From NCBI RefSeq assembly GCF_000151315.2, contig NW_011887295.1, positions 1,791,914 through 1,855,913 of the forward strand: a stretch of 64,000 nt of DNA, in the 5' to 3' direction. The stretch comes from Capsaspora owczarzaki ATCC 30864. Its lineage: Eukaryota > Opisthokonta > Filasterea. A model generated the notes under the pieces. It searched no databases. It saw nothing but the letters and a program-made list of their open reading frames with translations, and had not been told where the DNA came from. The position numbers and the translations under genes were made by a program. Positions 32,510 through 43,459 of the stretch are shown here, in pieces. How positions within the stretch are numbered: the stretch's first letter is position 1; every line of letters starts with the position of its first letter.

Positions 32510-34111
32510 TTAATCGTCGTCCGAATCAGACTCTTCCTCAGACGAGGACTCTGATGCAGAGCCAGCCTTGCCAGAAGCGTCGTTGGTAAAATCGAACTGG
32601 ATGTCGTCGTCGTGGTCGCCCTCGCCAAAGTTGTCGGTTTCGTTGATCTTGGCTGTGAGGCGGATACCAGAAAAAAAAGTAGAGAGCATCAAAGGATGGA
32701 GCAGGTATACAACGGAAATGGAATGAGAACAAGCAACATAGAGATACGAAGACCGAGCAGGCAGAAAAAAAAAAAAACTGGAAGGGAAGGAAATTCGTTC
32801 TCACCATGGTCGGGAAGCTCGCCGTACAACTTGAGGTTTCGGGCCTCGTCGGCAGTGTACTTGAGAATGACATCACCCTTGTCGTCTTGGTAGTCGCGGA
32901 GGCCAATCAGAATGATATCGCCTTGGGCGATCCAGACCTGTCGATTGAAGCAGACAAAAGAAAGGATCCAACATCAGCAAACGCACCAAAAGATCATCCA
33001 CAAATGCAGGATGGGACCGGCTTACCTTCTTGCGCATCTTGCCGCGGATGTGGCAGAGACGGCGTTGGCCATCAAAGCAGACAGCTTCAAGACGACCGTT
33101 GCCGAGCATCTTGACGACTTGAGCGTATTCTGCAATGTATCAAGGTGGATGATATCGTGAGTGCCAAGTGAAGCCAAAAATATGGTTTGATGTAGACGAA
33201 AGGGGAGGAAAAAAATGTGGCGGGAACTGTATTGCGACATCGCTGCAACGTCGTCGTTGCTGAATGGATGACCGATCGCGCGCTCTCCGAACAGCTCTCC
33301 GAACAGCATCAGGCGGCGTTTTGATAGTGCCAACGCTCTGTAAGACAGTGCACGCATGCATGGCTGTGCCATGATGATGAAGGACGACGAAAAGCGCGGC
33401 TGTGGCTGGCGATTTTGCACAGCTCGTCTCAAAGCGCGGGTGGATCAGACTTGGCACCCGCGATGGATGACCCTCTTCGCCCCCTCCTTTGCACCAGAGG
33501 GAGAAGAACGACGGAGAAGACCGAGAGACGCTTGACTGTACCTTGGCCGTCTTCCTTGAAAACGAGCTCGCGCTTCTCGCCCTCGTTTTCGTTCTTTCCT
33601 CGCCTCCTGTTCTTGCCACCCTTGCCTGCGATGCAGCAGGAACAACGCAAAAACCAAACAAACAGTCACAAACAGCGTGAGACACCAGTTTCAAAGCCAA
33701 CAACGCAGCAGCAGAGGAGAGAGAAAAGAAAGAGAAAAGAAAAGACAAGAATCAAAGGAAAGAGGACCAGCCACAACGCGACAGGACTTCCCCCCCCCCG
33801 GAGCGAGCCAAGCACAAAGCAGAAGCAGCATTCAGCAAAAACGACAAAGGCGAGAGGCAGCGTGAGTGTGAGAAAGAGAGAAAGAGAGCGGACAGAAGGG
33901 AAAAAAAAAAGCAGAAAAATGAAAAATCCATCTCCATGTGTTTCCCAATGCAAAACTCAAAGGCGAGCACCAGCACAAACCCGAATGCCACCCACCCACA
34001 CTCATACACTCACTGACTCACACGCACACACTCTCTCATCCATCACACACTCAAGCAAACACAAGAACAACGACAAAGGGCTTTTGGTCTGTTACCCTTG
34101 TTCTTTGGCAT
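32510..34111 (-). CDS. EIF1A: Translation initiation factor eIF1A
   Basis: Five exons (34111-34096, 33625-33542, 33129-33026, 32937-32805, 32652-32510) total 480 nt, or 159 residues. The protein begins [20 protein letters not shown], the basic N-terminal tail of eIF1A. The OB-fold follows ([40 protein letters not shown]), then the helical part with [17 protein letters not shown] and an acidic C-terminal tail. eIF1A binds the 40S A site and promotes scanning and start-codon selection. The first coding exon is only 16 nt. The C-terminal tail is slightly longer and more Ser/Asp-rich than in the human 144-residue protein. It is divergent from RCHY1. Confidence 0.97.
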
Positions 34112-34426
34112 GGTTTAGTTTTTGCTGTTTTGTTAGACTGCGATTGGAGAATCGCCTTACTTGTTATTCATTACCATTGAGAATGCATTCATCAACTCTT
34201 TCTTTTTCTAGAAACTCAGAACAGCACTCTTACATTGTATTTTATTTTATTGAAGTTTCCATTGAAAAAAAGCATCGTTTTGCGAAGCTTTTTTTTTTTT
34301 CAAACTTTTTTTTTTTTTTTTGACCAGCATTTTCTTCCCGGTTTCTCTTCCTTTTTTCGGTCGTTCGGGTTTCGTTTGTGAGCTTTGTTTCCGGCTAGGA
34401 ACACACAACAAAATCGCCTTCTCAGC
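34112..34426. promoter_or_regulatory. Putative bidirectional promoter, eIF1A / RCHY1
   Basis: This 315-bp spacer separates two divergent start codons. It contains T-rich tracts at about 34291-34320 and no recognisable TATA box. The promoter role is inferred from gene arrangement only. Confidence 0.45.
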
Positions 34427-35498
34427 ATGCCTCGGAATTTCATCAACGCTCTGCTGGGTCGTGGTGACGTCGCAGCGCCTGCTCAGGTAATACCAAAAAA
34501 AAAAAAAAAACCAGCAAAAACAAAAAAAAAAAAGCCAAAGCCCGTTTCTTGGCCTGCATTGGAAGCGTGCGTGTCGGTCTCGCGCGGGCTTTTTGGCGCA
34601 TTTGGTCGAAGGTGGACAATGGCAAGTGATTGGGGGGGGGTGAGTGCGAGGCTGGAAGTTGCGGAGACGGCGGGGCGACAGGAGAGACAGGACACGGACG
34701 TTTTCGTATGGCTGGATGAGCATGGGAGTACCTCTTTGCTTGGCCTCCGCCGTCACGGCCTGCGCAATCCACGACATTAGAAACAAAGATGCTGGTTGGT
34801 TTTGCGCAGTGGCCTGGCTTGGTGGACGGCTGCGTATGTCGGGGGGGGGGACCCAGCGCAGGCGGCAAGCGAGACTTGCTTGGCTGTAGCTCGCTCGTCT
34901 GCCGTTCGTTCGCACTGAAAAGCCCACTCCAACCAAGGGAAGGGGTTCTCGTCAAAGCTTCATTCTGCGGCATTCAAAAGCCGCACTTCGAGTCCTCAGC
35001 AACAGCGAAAACCCAACGAAATGCTCAAAGAAAACCGCGTTTTGATATAATGCAAAGTCATTGAAAAACGAACGTGTTATGTCATTGGGAAAAAAAAAAA
35101 AAAAAAAAAGCTGAGGTTTTCATTTTTTTTTTTTTTGCTTTTTTTTTGTTTTTGTCTTTTCCTCCGTTTTGCGTTTCAAATCTGAGCACAATTTTTTGAG
35201 CGAAAATTGTCACTGCCTTTGCAAAACGATGGACGAGGAATCCGTACGACAGTTGTGGTTTCAAAACCTGAGATGTCTGACGTTTGTTCGGGTTTTTGTC
35301 ATGTTTGTTTTCTTAGGCACCGACAAACCAAGACCCGGGAACGGACAACATGGACACGACCGATGACAGCTTGGCAACGACCCAGCAACAGCAGCAATCC
35401 GCCGGCGGACTTGGCGGTGCTGTTGGTGCCGCTGATCACAACGATACTGGAATGGATTTGGACAATGCGAACGAAAACCTGCCAGTCGACGAACAACA

Positions 35499-35536
<38 letters not shown>

Positions 35537-36728
35537 CCGACGACAACGACGAAGACTACGAAGACATACCGGATGATGAGGATTTTGGACCAGCAGAGGA
35601 CGAGGAGGCGCCGGCAGAGGCGGCCTTCTCCGATTCGGACGACGAAGCTGCAGAGCCTGCAGTGGTCGAATATGGCTGCAAACACTACAAGCGTCGCTGC
35701 AAGCTCTTTGCGCCGTGCTGCAACGAGTACTTTCCGTGCCGCCTCTGCCACAACGAGGTGAAAAACCACGAGCTCGACCGCCACGCTGTGCCGAAGGTGC
35801 AATGCACCGAGTGCAACTTTGAGCAGAGCCCAACGCAAACGTGCGGCCGCTGCAACGTCACCATGGGTGCGTACTTTTGCGAAATCTGCCGCTTTTACGA
35901 CGACGAAGTGCAAAAGAAGCAGTTCCACTGCACTGGCTGCGGCATCTGTCGCATTGGTGGTGCGGAAAACTACTTTCACTGCAAGACGTGCGATTCTTGC
36001 TTCAACGTCGAACTCCGCGACAAGCACCGCTGCACCGAAAAGTCCCTTCACCAAAACTGCCCCGTCTGTCTCGAGGTATGTGCGATTTGCAGCTGTTGTT
36101 GCTGACTGCTGCTTGTTCTCGTTTGACTCCCACGCCGACCTTGTGCTGATTCCTTTCGTTTGTCTTTTGGTGGAACAGTTTTTGTTTACTTCGCGAGAAG
36201 CAGTGCAAATGCTCAGTTGCGGACATCCCATGCACTTCAAGTGCCTTCGTCGCATGCTAAAACAATCAAAGTAGGAATCCACCCAACAGATGATTTTTCT
36301 TGCATTCGTTCGTTCGGTGGTTGATTTTGTGTCCTTTGGGTTACTGACCTCGCGTGTCGCTGCTGAACAGGTATACATGCCCGATGTGCAGCAAGTGTGT
36401 GGTTGACATGAAGGCGCATTGGCAAATGATCGATATGGAGATTGCAAACACACCCATGCCCGAAGAGTACCGTGATCGAAGGGTAGGTTGCTGTGGCCAT
36501 TTTTATTTGTTCTTGTCCTGGTGATGCGAGCAATCTGACTAGGGATTTTTTGTTTTCATGATGCAGGACCCGATTTTGTGCAACGACTGCAACACGAAAT
36601 CTGTCGCTCCATTCCACGTCTTTGGCTTGAGGTGTGGCGATTGCGGCGGATACAACACTCGTATAATCATGCGCGACGAGAAATTGCCAGGCGTTGCCCG
36701 CCACCAACCACAGCAAGAAGCCAATTAA
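34427..36728 (+). CDS. RCHY1: RCHY1/Pirh2-like CHY and RING zinc-finger E3 ligase
   Basis: Five exons (34427-34486, 35317-36075, 36179-36270, 36371-36482, 36567-36728) total 1,185 nt, or 394 residues. After a Gln-rich, acidic N-terminal third (CAG run near 35497-35535) come the CHY zinc finger (YGCKHYKRRCKLFAPCCNEY, CRLCHNEVKNHELDRH) and the CTCHY segment (YFCEICRFYDD, FHCTGCGICRIGG, YFHCKTCDSCF). A RING-H2 finger (CPVCLE, LSCGHPMHFKCLRRML, CPMCSK) and a zinc ribbon (ILCNDCNTKSVAPFH, GLRCGDCGGYNTR) complete the standard order. The family ubiquitinates substrates including p53 in animals. Intron 1 is about 830 nt and rich in homopolymers. The N-terminal extension is lineage-specific. Confidence 0.95.
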
Positions 36729-36976
36729 TCGCCATTGCATGCTGCTGCCTTTTCTGGCTGACCTCTCGTTTTGCCGCTGTAGAGCGCTTTGTTGGGATTG
36801 TTCGTCATCTCTGCATGTTTGAATTTCTCGTCCTTGTTGCTCCAAGCATTGTTCTCCCCGCTTTTTGTTACTTTTCTTGAAATCAAATGTTCAACTTGTT
36901 GTTTTTTCCCCAATTTCCGTTTCTTGTATCTGTTTACATTGTCAACAGAATCAATCAGCAACACGAGCGGCCAGCT
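36729..36976. other. Convergent 3' spacer, RCHY1 / NDUFAF6
   Basis: This 248-bp spacer lies between converging stop codons. It is T-rich, including TTTTTCCCC and TTTCTTG tracts, consistent with polyadenylation regions. I see no other feature. Confidence 0.4.
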
Positions 36977-38918
36977 TCAGAACGTCTTGCGCCACGAATG
37001 CTTGAATAAACTGAAGGGGAGCATTGGATTGCGTTGCTGCAGCGAAGGCTCGAACAAATTAAAGTCGGCTTGCTGAATCCGCTCCAGAAACTCGGCACAA
37101 GGGACCTAGCGAAACCACAAAAATACCAAGAAACAAGATGAGCGCACAAAAAACACCTTTGAATGTCGAAACAAACTCTCGTCGTAGCTTTACAGCGGGC
37201 AGCAAAACTTTAGCAGTTCCAGCGGGCAGATCTGCAGCCATGGCTTGGGCAGTTTGCAAGTGGACGTGTGCGCTGCTGGCCAATTCATACGCGACTTCTT
37301 GGAGAGCCTTCGTGTTGACTCCTCGCACGACATCCTCCTGCACAACTCCGTGCTATGGGAATTTTACAAAAGCTTGTAGTCAGCATGTGAAGCTGTAAAT
37401 CATTGTTTTCTATGCATGAGCTCGCTCGTACCTTGGCAGTTAGCTCCATTGGCAAGTACACACGACGGTTGGAAGCATTTGCAGGAGTAGCGCGAAGAAG
37501 CGTGACGATCGCTTCTGCCTTGCCAACGTGGCTGGCGGCATGATCGGCTTGGATGCTTTGGATGCCCATGCTTTCGAGAGTTCTGTAGAGTCGAAAGAGA
37601 GGCAGCGCGGATCAATGGTGAGCGTGCAGCAACAACAACCTCTGAATATATTTTTGTCCCCATTCGTACAGATAAAGCAACCCAGAATACGTATTCTCGC
37701 CATAGGTTTCGACGTCTTGAAGCGTGCCAAAAGGTTTGTCATCAAGAAGTTTTGTCTGAGAAGCAAAGGTGCGCAGTTGAGTGAGGGTGTGGCAACACCT
37801 GCAAGCACGAAAATGCTGTATGCGTACCCGCTCTTCAATCAGCCGCGACACCCATCGTGAAGTGAGTTTCTGCGTCTTGTATACATTCTGAAGTGCCTGA
37901 GCTACAGGGTGGTGCGGTGTGCCCTGTTGCTGCAATTCCCCAATGCACAATAACGCCAAAGTGAGAGCTGGGGGGCTTTTTGAAGAGATTGAAACATCAC
38001 TTGCAGTCAGTTACCTTGGCAGCTGCGGCAACGGCGTCCAGCCAGAATTGGAGGCGAATACGTCCTGCGTGCTTGCTAGTGGTAACATCGCTGTGACGAA
38101 CGCGCCTGAAGGGTGAGCAACCATAACAGCAGCCAAAAACACCAACATGGAAACTCGCGGCAACATTGCTCACCTCACGCGCGCCACCTCGACGTTCAAA
38201 GCGCGCACAGCAAAAGACACATCTCGTGCGCGCTTCGGAAGCAGCAAGGTTTCCAGATAGTGCTCGTAATCATTTTTCCTGTCGAAACAGCAGCAAGCAA
38301 AGTAAGTGTGTTGTTCACTGCAAAACCAACCCATGCCAAAATTCCAGCGTACTTGACTAGATCCATGCAGTACTGCTCCGGTGTGACTGCCCTTGCAGAT
38401 GATGGTTGAGACGACGTTTCCGTTGCAGAACTCGTTGCTTGAGGAGGAGGAGGAGGAGTAGGAGCAGAAGCAGTTGGCTGGGCATTGGGCGTTCCACTCG
38501 CGGATCCAGAGACGGCAATGAATGGCGGCACCTTGCTTGAATCCGGATGCTTGGTTGTGGGCTCTGGCTTTGGCGGAGGGGCTGAGGATGTCGACGAGTG
38601 CATTGTCTTGGCATGAAGGCGAGCGACGCTCAAGCTCATCGGCGCCATGCTCGCGTTGACAGCCTTGATCGACGACGACATCGACGATGATGATGATGAT
38701 GATGACCAGAATGAAGATGACGGTCGCGATGGCGGGTGGGCGAGGGACTGGGCGACGGTCACCATGCTACGTCCATCATGGCCGGGTGCGCATGGACCAG
38801 GCAATCCCAGGCCGGTCGCCTCGCTCGATCGCACCAACGTATCGCGCAGTATGACGGTCGAACGCAAGGTCATTGATGCAGACGACGATGCAGCAAAGCG
38901 TGTCGCGCGTGCGAACAT
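36977..38918 (-). CDS. NDUFAF6: NDUFAF6-like complex I assembly factor
   Basis: Eight exons (38918-38353, 38278-38174, 38105-38015, 37929-37828, 37755-37670, 37582-37432, 37352-37194, 37105-36977) sum to 1,389 nt, or 462 residues. The fold is that of squalene/phytoene synthases. It opens with [20 protein letters not shown], continues with [14 protein letters not shown] and [20 protein letters not shown], and ends in a [20 protein letters not shown] block like that of human NDUFAF6. The metazoan protein is mitochondrial and needed early in complex I assembly; it has no shown prenyl-transferase activity. The first 180 residues are Arg/Ser/Ala/Pro-rich, starting [15 protein letters not shown], and look like a mitochondrial presequence plus a disordered linker. 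Confidence 0.92.
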
Positions 38919-39114
38919 TGCTAGAAGCTGGAGAAACGAAGAATGACCTCGCTCTTAGAATGTCAGAATTGTCAGAGTACGAGAGAACGGTGGAACATGC
39001 AGAAGCTGATTGATTGCATCAATAGAATCGCCAGGAATACATCCAAAAATTACAATGCAGAAGACCCACTCAACGGTGGACCAAGGCCTCAAAAAGTTTA
39101 ACAGATTGATGATG

Positions 39115-41802
39115 CTACGATTGCCGAGGAGTGGAGAGACGGCGGAAGGAACCGATAGCTAGAGAGGGATCAGAAGCAAGCTTGGGCTTGCTGCTGGCGT
39201 CATGGTCTTCGCGAGTAGCGCGATCAAGAATCGCACTGACCTGGTCCACGTCCTCTTCGGCGCTGTCCAGCACAAACCGCAGCTCCGGCGAGTACTTGAG
39301 ATTGAGCTTTTCTTGAACTGCAAAGCGCAGGTGCGAGGTGTTTGCGGTCAACAGGTCTCGGATGGTATCAACCTGAGCTGGTGAGCTCAAGCTTGTCGGA
39401 CGCCAGTACAACTTGGCCAATCGGTAATCCGGCGAAACATGAACCTGCAGGAGTCGGTCAAGCAACGCCACAGCACACACACAAAAAAAAACGGGGAAAA
39501 GGGATGAGAAACGAAAAATCACACATGGAGCAGTCACAAGCAACGATAACAATGGAGTTCAGGAGGAGCTTTACACCGCGAATTTCCATCTGCGACTTTT
39601 CAACAGCTTGGCGGAGCGCTGCAGGAATGCGCGAGTCGTGAACAATGATTTTAAGCGTTGCCTTCAGCAACGCGTTGGCAATCATTTGGCTGCGGCGATC
39701 CTTGGCTCGCTGGAGGGAGAGCGCCTCTTCGCTTTCAGCGAGTCGGAGCTTGCCGAGTCGCAGTTGCATGCCCGACTTTTCTTCGTTGCGAATCTACCAT
39801 GCGAGAAGGTGAGAATTCTTTGAAAAAAAAGCTCTCTCTCCCCCCCCCCATCCGCTCACATCAAAAACCACAGTGGGGTGCTTACTCGCTCGACAATTGC
39901 GCGACGAACTTCTCGTTGAGCGCGGACAGGCAGCGACCAATCTCCAGTCAGATCAAAGGTATCCATGTACTCTTGCTCGACCCGTCGCTTAAAGCTCATC
40001 GAAGTAGGGTCGTCGGCGTTCGCGCGACGTTCACGAAGTTGCTCAGAGCGCTCCACTGAGAGCAAGTCGCGTTCGGCCATTGTCAGTTCCTCCGCGAGCT
40101 CGTCATCATGCATTGGCTCGTTGGTCGTGTCGTCCAGCTCGGGCGCCATGCTTGCCTTCGGAACGGCGGCGGCCAGTGCAGCCGCATACGCTTCGCGAGC
40201 TGCGGCGGGAGTGTCCTCGCTCGGTTGGTCGGGCCCTTGACGGCGGAGAGCGGCAATGCGCGCTCGAATCTGTCGCGTTTTCACCTGCCGGGCTTTGGCA
40301 AGCTGCTGGTGCATTGCTTGCAGTTGCTCCTCAGCATCAAAGGGGTTGTCTGGCTCTTCTGCCTCTCCGTTGTGCTCCATCTCGGGCTCTTCAGCGTCCA
40401 CGTTGTCAGCTTCATCATATTCTGCCGCCAAGCGTTCCTGCCGCTGCGCTTCGCGCTCTTGCAGTCGCTCCAATCGAGCCAGCTTTGCCAGTTTCTGGCG
40501 CGTGAGCCGACCTCGGCGAGGCACCTCGTCTTCAGCGGCGGATTCCATCATTTGCATTTCTTCATCAGGATGGCTGTCGCTCTCATCCAGCGGAGTAGCA
40601 GCACTTTGTCCATCCTTTCCTGGGCCAAAGATTTTGAAGAGTTCCTGGTCAACCAATCGTTGCACTCTGGGATCTACAGGGCTGGTGAGATCGTCCGGCT
40701 CGTGAACAGGTTGCGATTCTTTCACGCCTCTCCGTCGCCGTCCTCGACCTCGTGGGATTGTGGGTGCTTGCGCAGGGGAGTCTGGTGTTGGCTCAGCGTC
40801 ACGCTCGGGCGTTGTTGTCTCTTTGGACCGCGGCTGAACGGTGGATGGCTCTTGCATCGGAGCTGGGATGACAGGCCGCCGCGGCTGTGACGGGTTTGCC
40901 GGTCGTTTAAATTGCTCTGCCAAGGTTGCAATTGCCTCGGTGATTGCTGTTGGCCGGAAGGCATCCATCGCGGCAACGTGCGCGGGGCGCGCTGACTTGG
41001 TCACGACGTTCAGAGCTTGGCCTGCAGCCTCTGCAGATTGTCGCAACAGCTCAGAATCGACCAGCTGAGGTTTGTGGCTCATCTTGTTCAGCAACTTTTG
41101 GATGCGCGGGTCTTGGTCATCGCCAGAGCCGAGCGGCAACTGAGCGCTTTGCGCACGCGCAGGGTTTTTGTCCACGCGGTCAATCATTTGCTGGCGCTCG
41201 AGTTGCTCAGCGTGCTTCTCCGACAGTGCCTTGTGCTGAGCAACTTTGCCCAGTGCCTCCACGATGGCGTCAAATTGCTTGCGATCGTCCTCGGTCGGCT
41301 CCAGCAAAAATCCGTCCTCGTCCACTTGGTCGCCATACCGGCGCTTGAACCGCTCGAGCGCCGTGAGTTGCTGGCTGCGGCCAGCATTAGCACTATTCTG
41401 CCTGGCTTGCGCTGCTGCTGCTGCTGCTGCTGCTGCTCCGCGGCGCTTCTTGTGCGTGGCTGACGCGAGGTCGACGAGCGTGCGCAAGGCGCTGTCCGCG
41501 GCCTGCCTCGTCTGTGACTGCTGCCGCTCATCTGCGCGGAGTTGACTACTGTGCTCATTGGCACTCAACGGCGAGGTTGTCTGCGCCGCGCGGACGGTAG
41601 CAGACGGAGCAGCGGGTTGGCGCACATGCTGCGGAGTGGCATTGGACTTTGGCTCGTCCCTCACAGCTGCAGATGCAAATGCAGAGCCAGAGCCGGATTC
41701 AGATCCAGCGCTACAGGTGGCCGTGGAATGGAAGCCGGCAGCGAGCGACGCGGTGGCGTGCGTCAGAGTCAGCCTCGGCACCTGCTGCTGCAGTCGGAGC
41801 AT
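39115..41802 (-). CDS. RBFA: Mitochondrial ribosome-binding factor A with long N-terminus
   Basis: Three exons (41802-39886, 39793-39575, 39444-39115) give 821 residues. The C-terminal part is RbfA: RREVRRAIVERV, then KATLKIIVHDSRIPAALRQA before VHVSPDYRLAKLYWRPTSLS and LRFAVQEKLNLKYSPELRFV, the KH-like domain that binds helix 45 of small-subunit rRNA during maturation. Bacterial RbfA is about 130 residues and human RBFA about 340. Here over 600 residues of Gln/Glu/Arg/Ala-rich sequence precede the domain. The extreme N-terminus (MLRLQQQVPRLTLTHATASL) resembles a mitochondrial presequence. All intron phases are 0. It is divergent from dUTPase. Confidence 0.9.
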
Positions 41803-42107
41803 TTGGGAACAAAACTAAGACTGACTGGGATCGCCTTTCTTTTTCTGGATTGATGATTCTGAGTGCATCGGAACAAAATGCTTCCATCACGGCATCTGGT
41901 TGATGTAAATGACAATGCAGTTCCAGCAGTTTCAGAATTGGTAACTTGTAGAGCTTGATGAGACTGAGATGGAGCGATTCGTCCCAAATCCCTCAGATCG
42001 GGCTTGTGTGAAACAAGCACCGTGCAGTCAATACCACACTGAATGAAATCCCCCCCCCCCATTTGTCATCTCACTCTCCTTTTTCCATCCTTTGTCTCAG
42101 TTTGAAC
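41803..42107. promoter_or_regulatory. Putative bidirectional promoter, RBFA / DUT
   Basis: This 305-bp spacer lies between divergent start codons. It has a C run at about 42050-42060 followed by a pyrimidine-rich leader before the dUTPase ATG. The function is inferred from arrangement. Confidence 0.45.
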
Positions 42108-43120
42108 ATGACGCTCACGACTGGTGCACTCACGCTTGCCGTCAAGCGCCTCACTGAATTCGCAAAGCTGCCAACCCGCGGCACTGCCCTCTCGGCTGGC
42201 TATGATCTGTACAGGTGAGTGTTCTACCCGTGTGCGAGTGGTAGTGGCGACTCAGGGATGGAAGCGCGGGAGGTTGGCAGTATTGTACTTTTTTTTTTCC
42301 CGCGAAAAGTGCCGTTTTCCCGCCTTTTTCTGATTTCGCGCGCTTTCCCCTGCAATGCACTGGCACTGTCGGACTGCCCAAGCGACTCTTTGATTCCATT
42401 TACTGACACGCTAACTTACCTCCACTCTTGACTAACATACTGTTATGGTTGGGGCCTGATTTGGTGGCAGTGCTTACGACGAGGTTATTCCCGCCCAAGG
42501 CAAGGCCATCGTCAAGACCGACATTGCGATCGCCGTCCCCGAAGGCCACTACGGCCGTGTTGGTGAGTTGCATAAGACCGATAAAGAGAATACAATGTTT
42601 TTTTCTTTTTTTTGTTTGCGCTTGTCTCTTTCCGCGACATTCACCAACTGGCGACCCATCATTGGTGATTTTGACAGCTCCCCGCTCGAGCATTGCTTGG
42701 AAGAACCACGTCGACGTCGGCGCTGGTGTTATTGACGCAGACTATCGAGGCAACGTCGGTGTCATTTTGTACAACTTTGGCAAGGAGGACTTTACGAGTA
42801 GGTTTGCAAGATTTTTTGATTGGGTGTGAAACGTAATGCCCTGTCCGCGCCACTCACTTTGCTCATGGCCTGGCTGCTATTCAGTTAAGCGTGGCGACCG
42901 CATTGCGCAGCTTATTCTGGAGCGCATCTCCACGCCCGACGTGGTTGAAGTTGAGGTATGCTGCTATCGAAGGCGTTTTGGTGCGTGGGGAGAGAGAGAG
43001 CATGCTTTCGTTCTGTGCTCACTTGCCTTGCCTACATCTCCATATTCCCCCCCCCCCATGCAGCAATTGGACGACACTCAACGTGGCGAAGGCGGCTTTG
43101 GTTCGACGGGAAAGAATTAA
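42108..43120 (+). CDS. DUT: dUTP pyrophosphatase (trimeric dUTPase)
   Basis: Five exons (42108-42214, 42471-42562, 42678-42797, 42885-42955, 43064-43120) total 447 nt, or 148 residues, the usual length of the trimeric enzyme. All five motifs are present in order: [41 protein letters not shown] (catalytic Asp), [10 protein letters not shown] and the C-terminal GEGGFGSTG that closes over the active site. The enzyme hydrolyses dUTP to dUMP and pyrophosphate, keeping uracil out of DNA and feeding dTMP synthesis. I see no targeting peptide, so the product is nuclear or cytosolic. Confidence 0.98.
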
Positions 43121-43218
43121 GCAGTTCAAAGACACCTGTCGACAAAACAAAAAACAAAATATACATTTCTTCACAAAAAAAAAACAAAGACAAGAACCTG
43201 TTCAAAACGACTGCTCGT

Positions 43219-43415
43219 CTATTTGAGAGCAGGTGCGCATTGGGCCATCACCGCGTCTGTCAAGGCCATGTCGGTCGAGCGAATATAAACATCAATGGTG
43301 CCCGGCTCGACCAGTTTGGTGTGCACGAGGCAGACAGACTGCGTTTGCAGGACAGAAGCTGCTGTAATGCCCTCCACGCCTGTCGACGATTGATCCAAAG
43401 CAAGCAAGCAAGCAA

Positions 43416-43459
<44 letters not shown>

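Noticed and set aside
34501-35110. A-rich stretches and frames inside RCHY1 intron 1 that suggest a nested gene.
   Set aside because: Frames are short, without family resemblance, and the flanking GT and AG join the RCHY1 exons in phase.
35200-36453. A 384-codon minus-strand frame overlapping RCHY1.
   Set aside because: It is the antisense shadow of the conserved zinc-finger exons, with no recognisable domain of its own.
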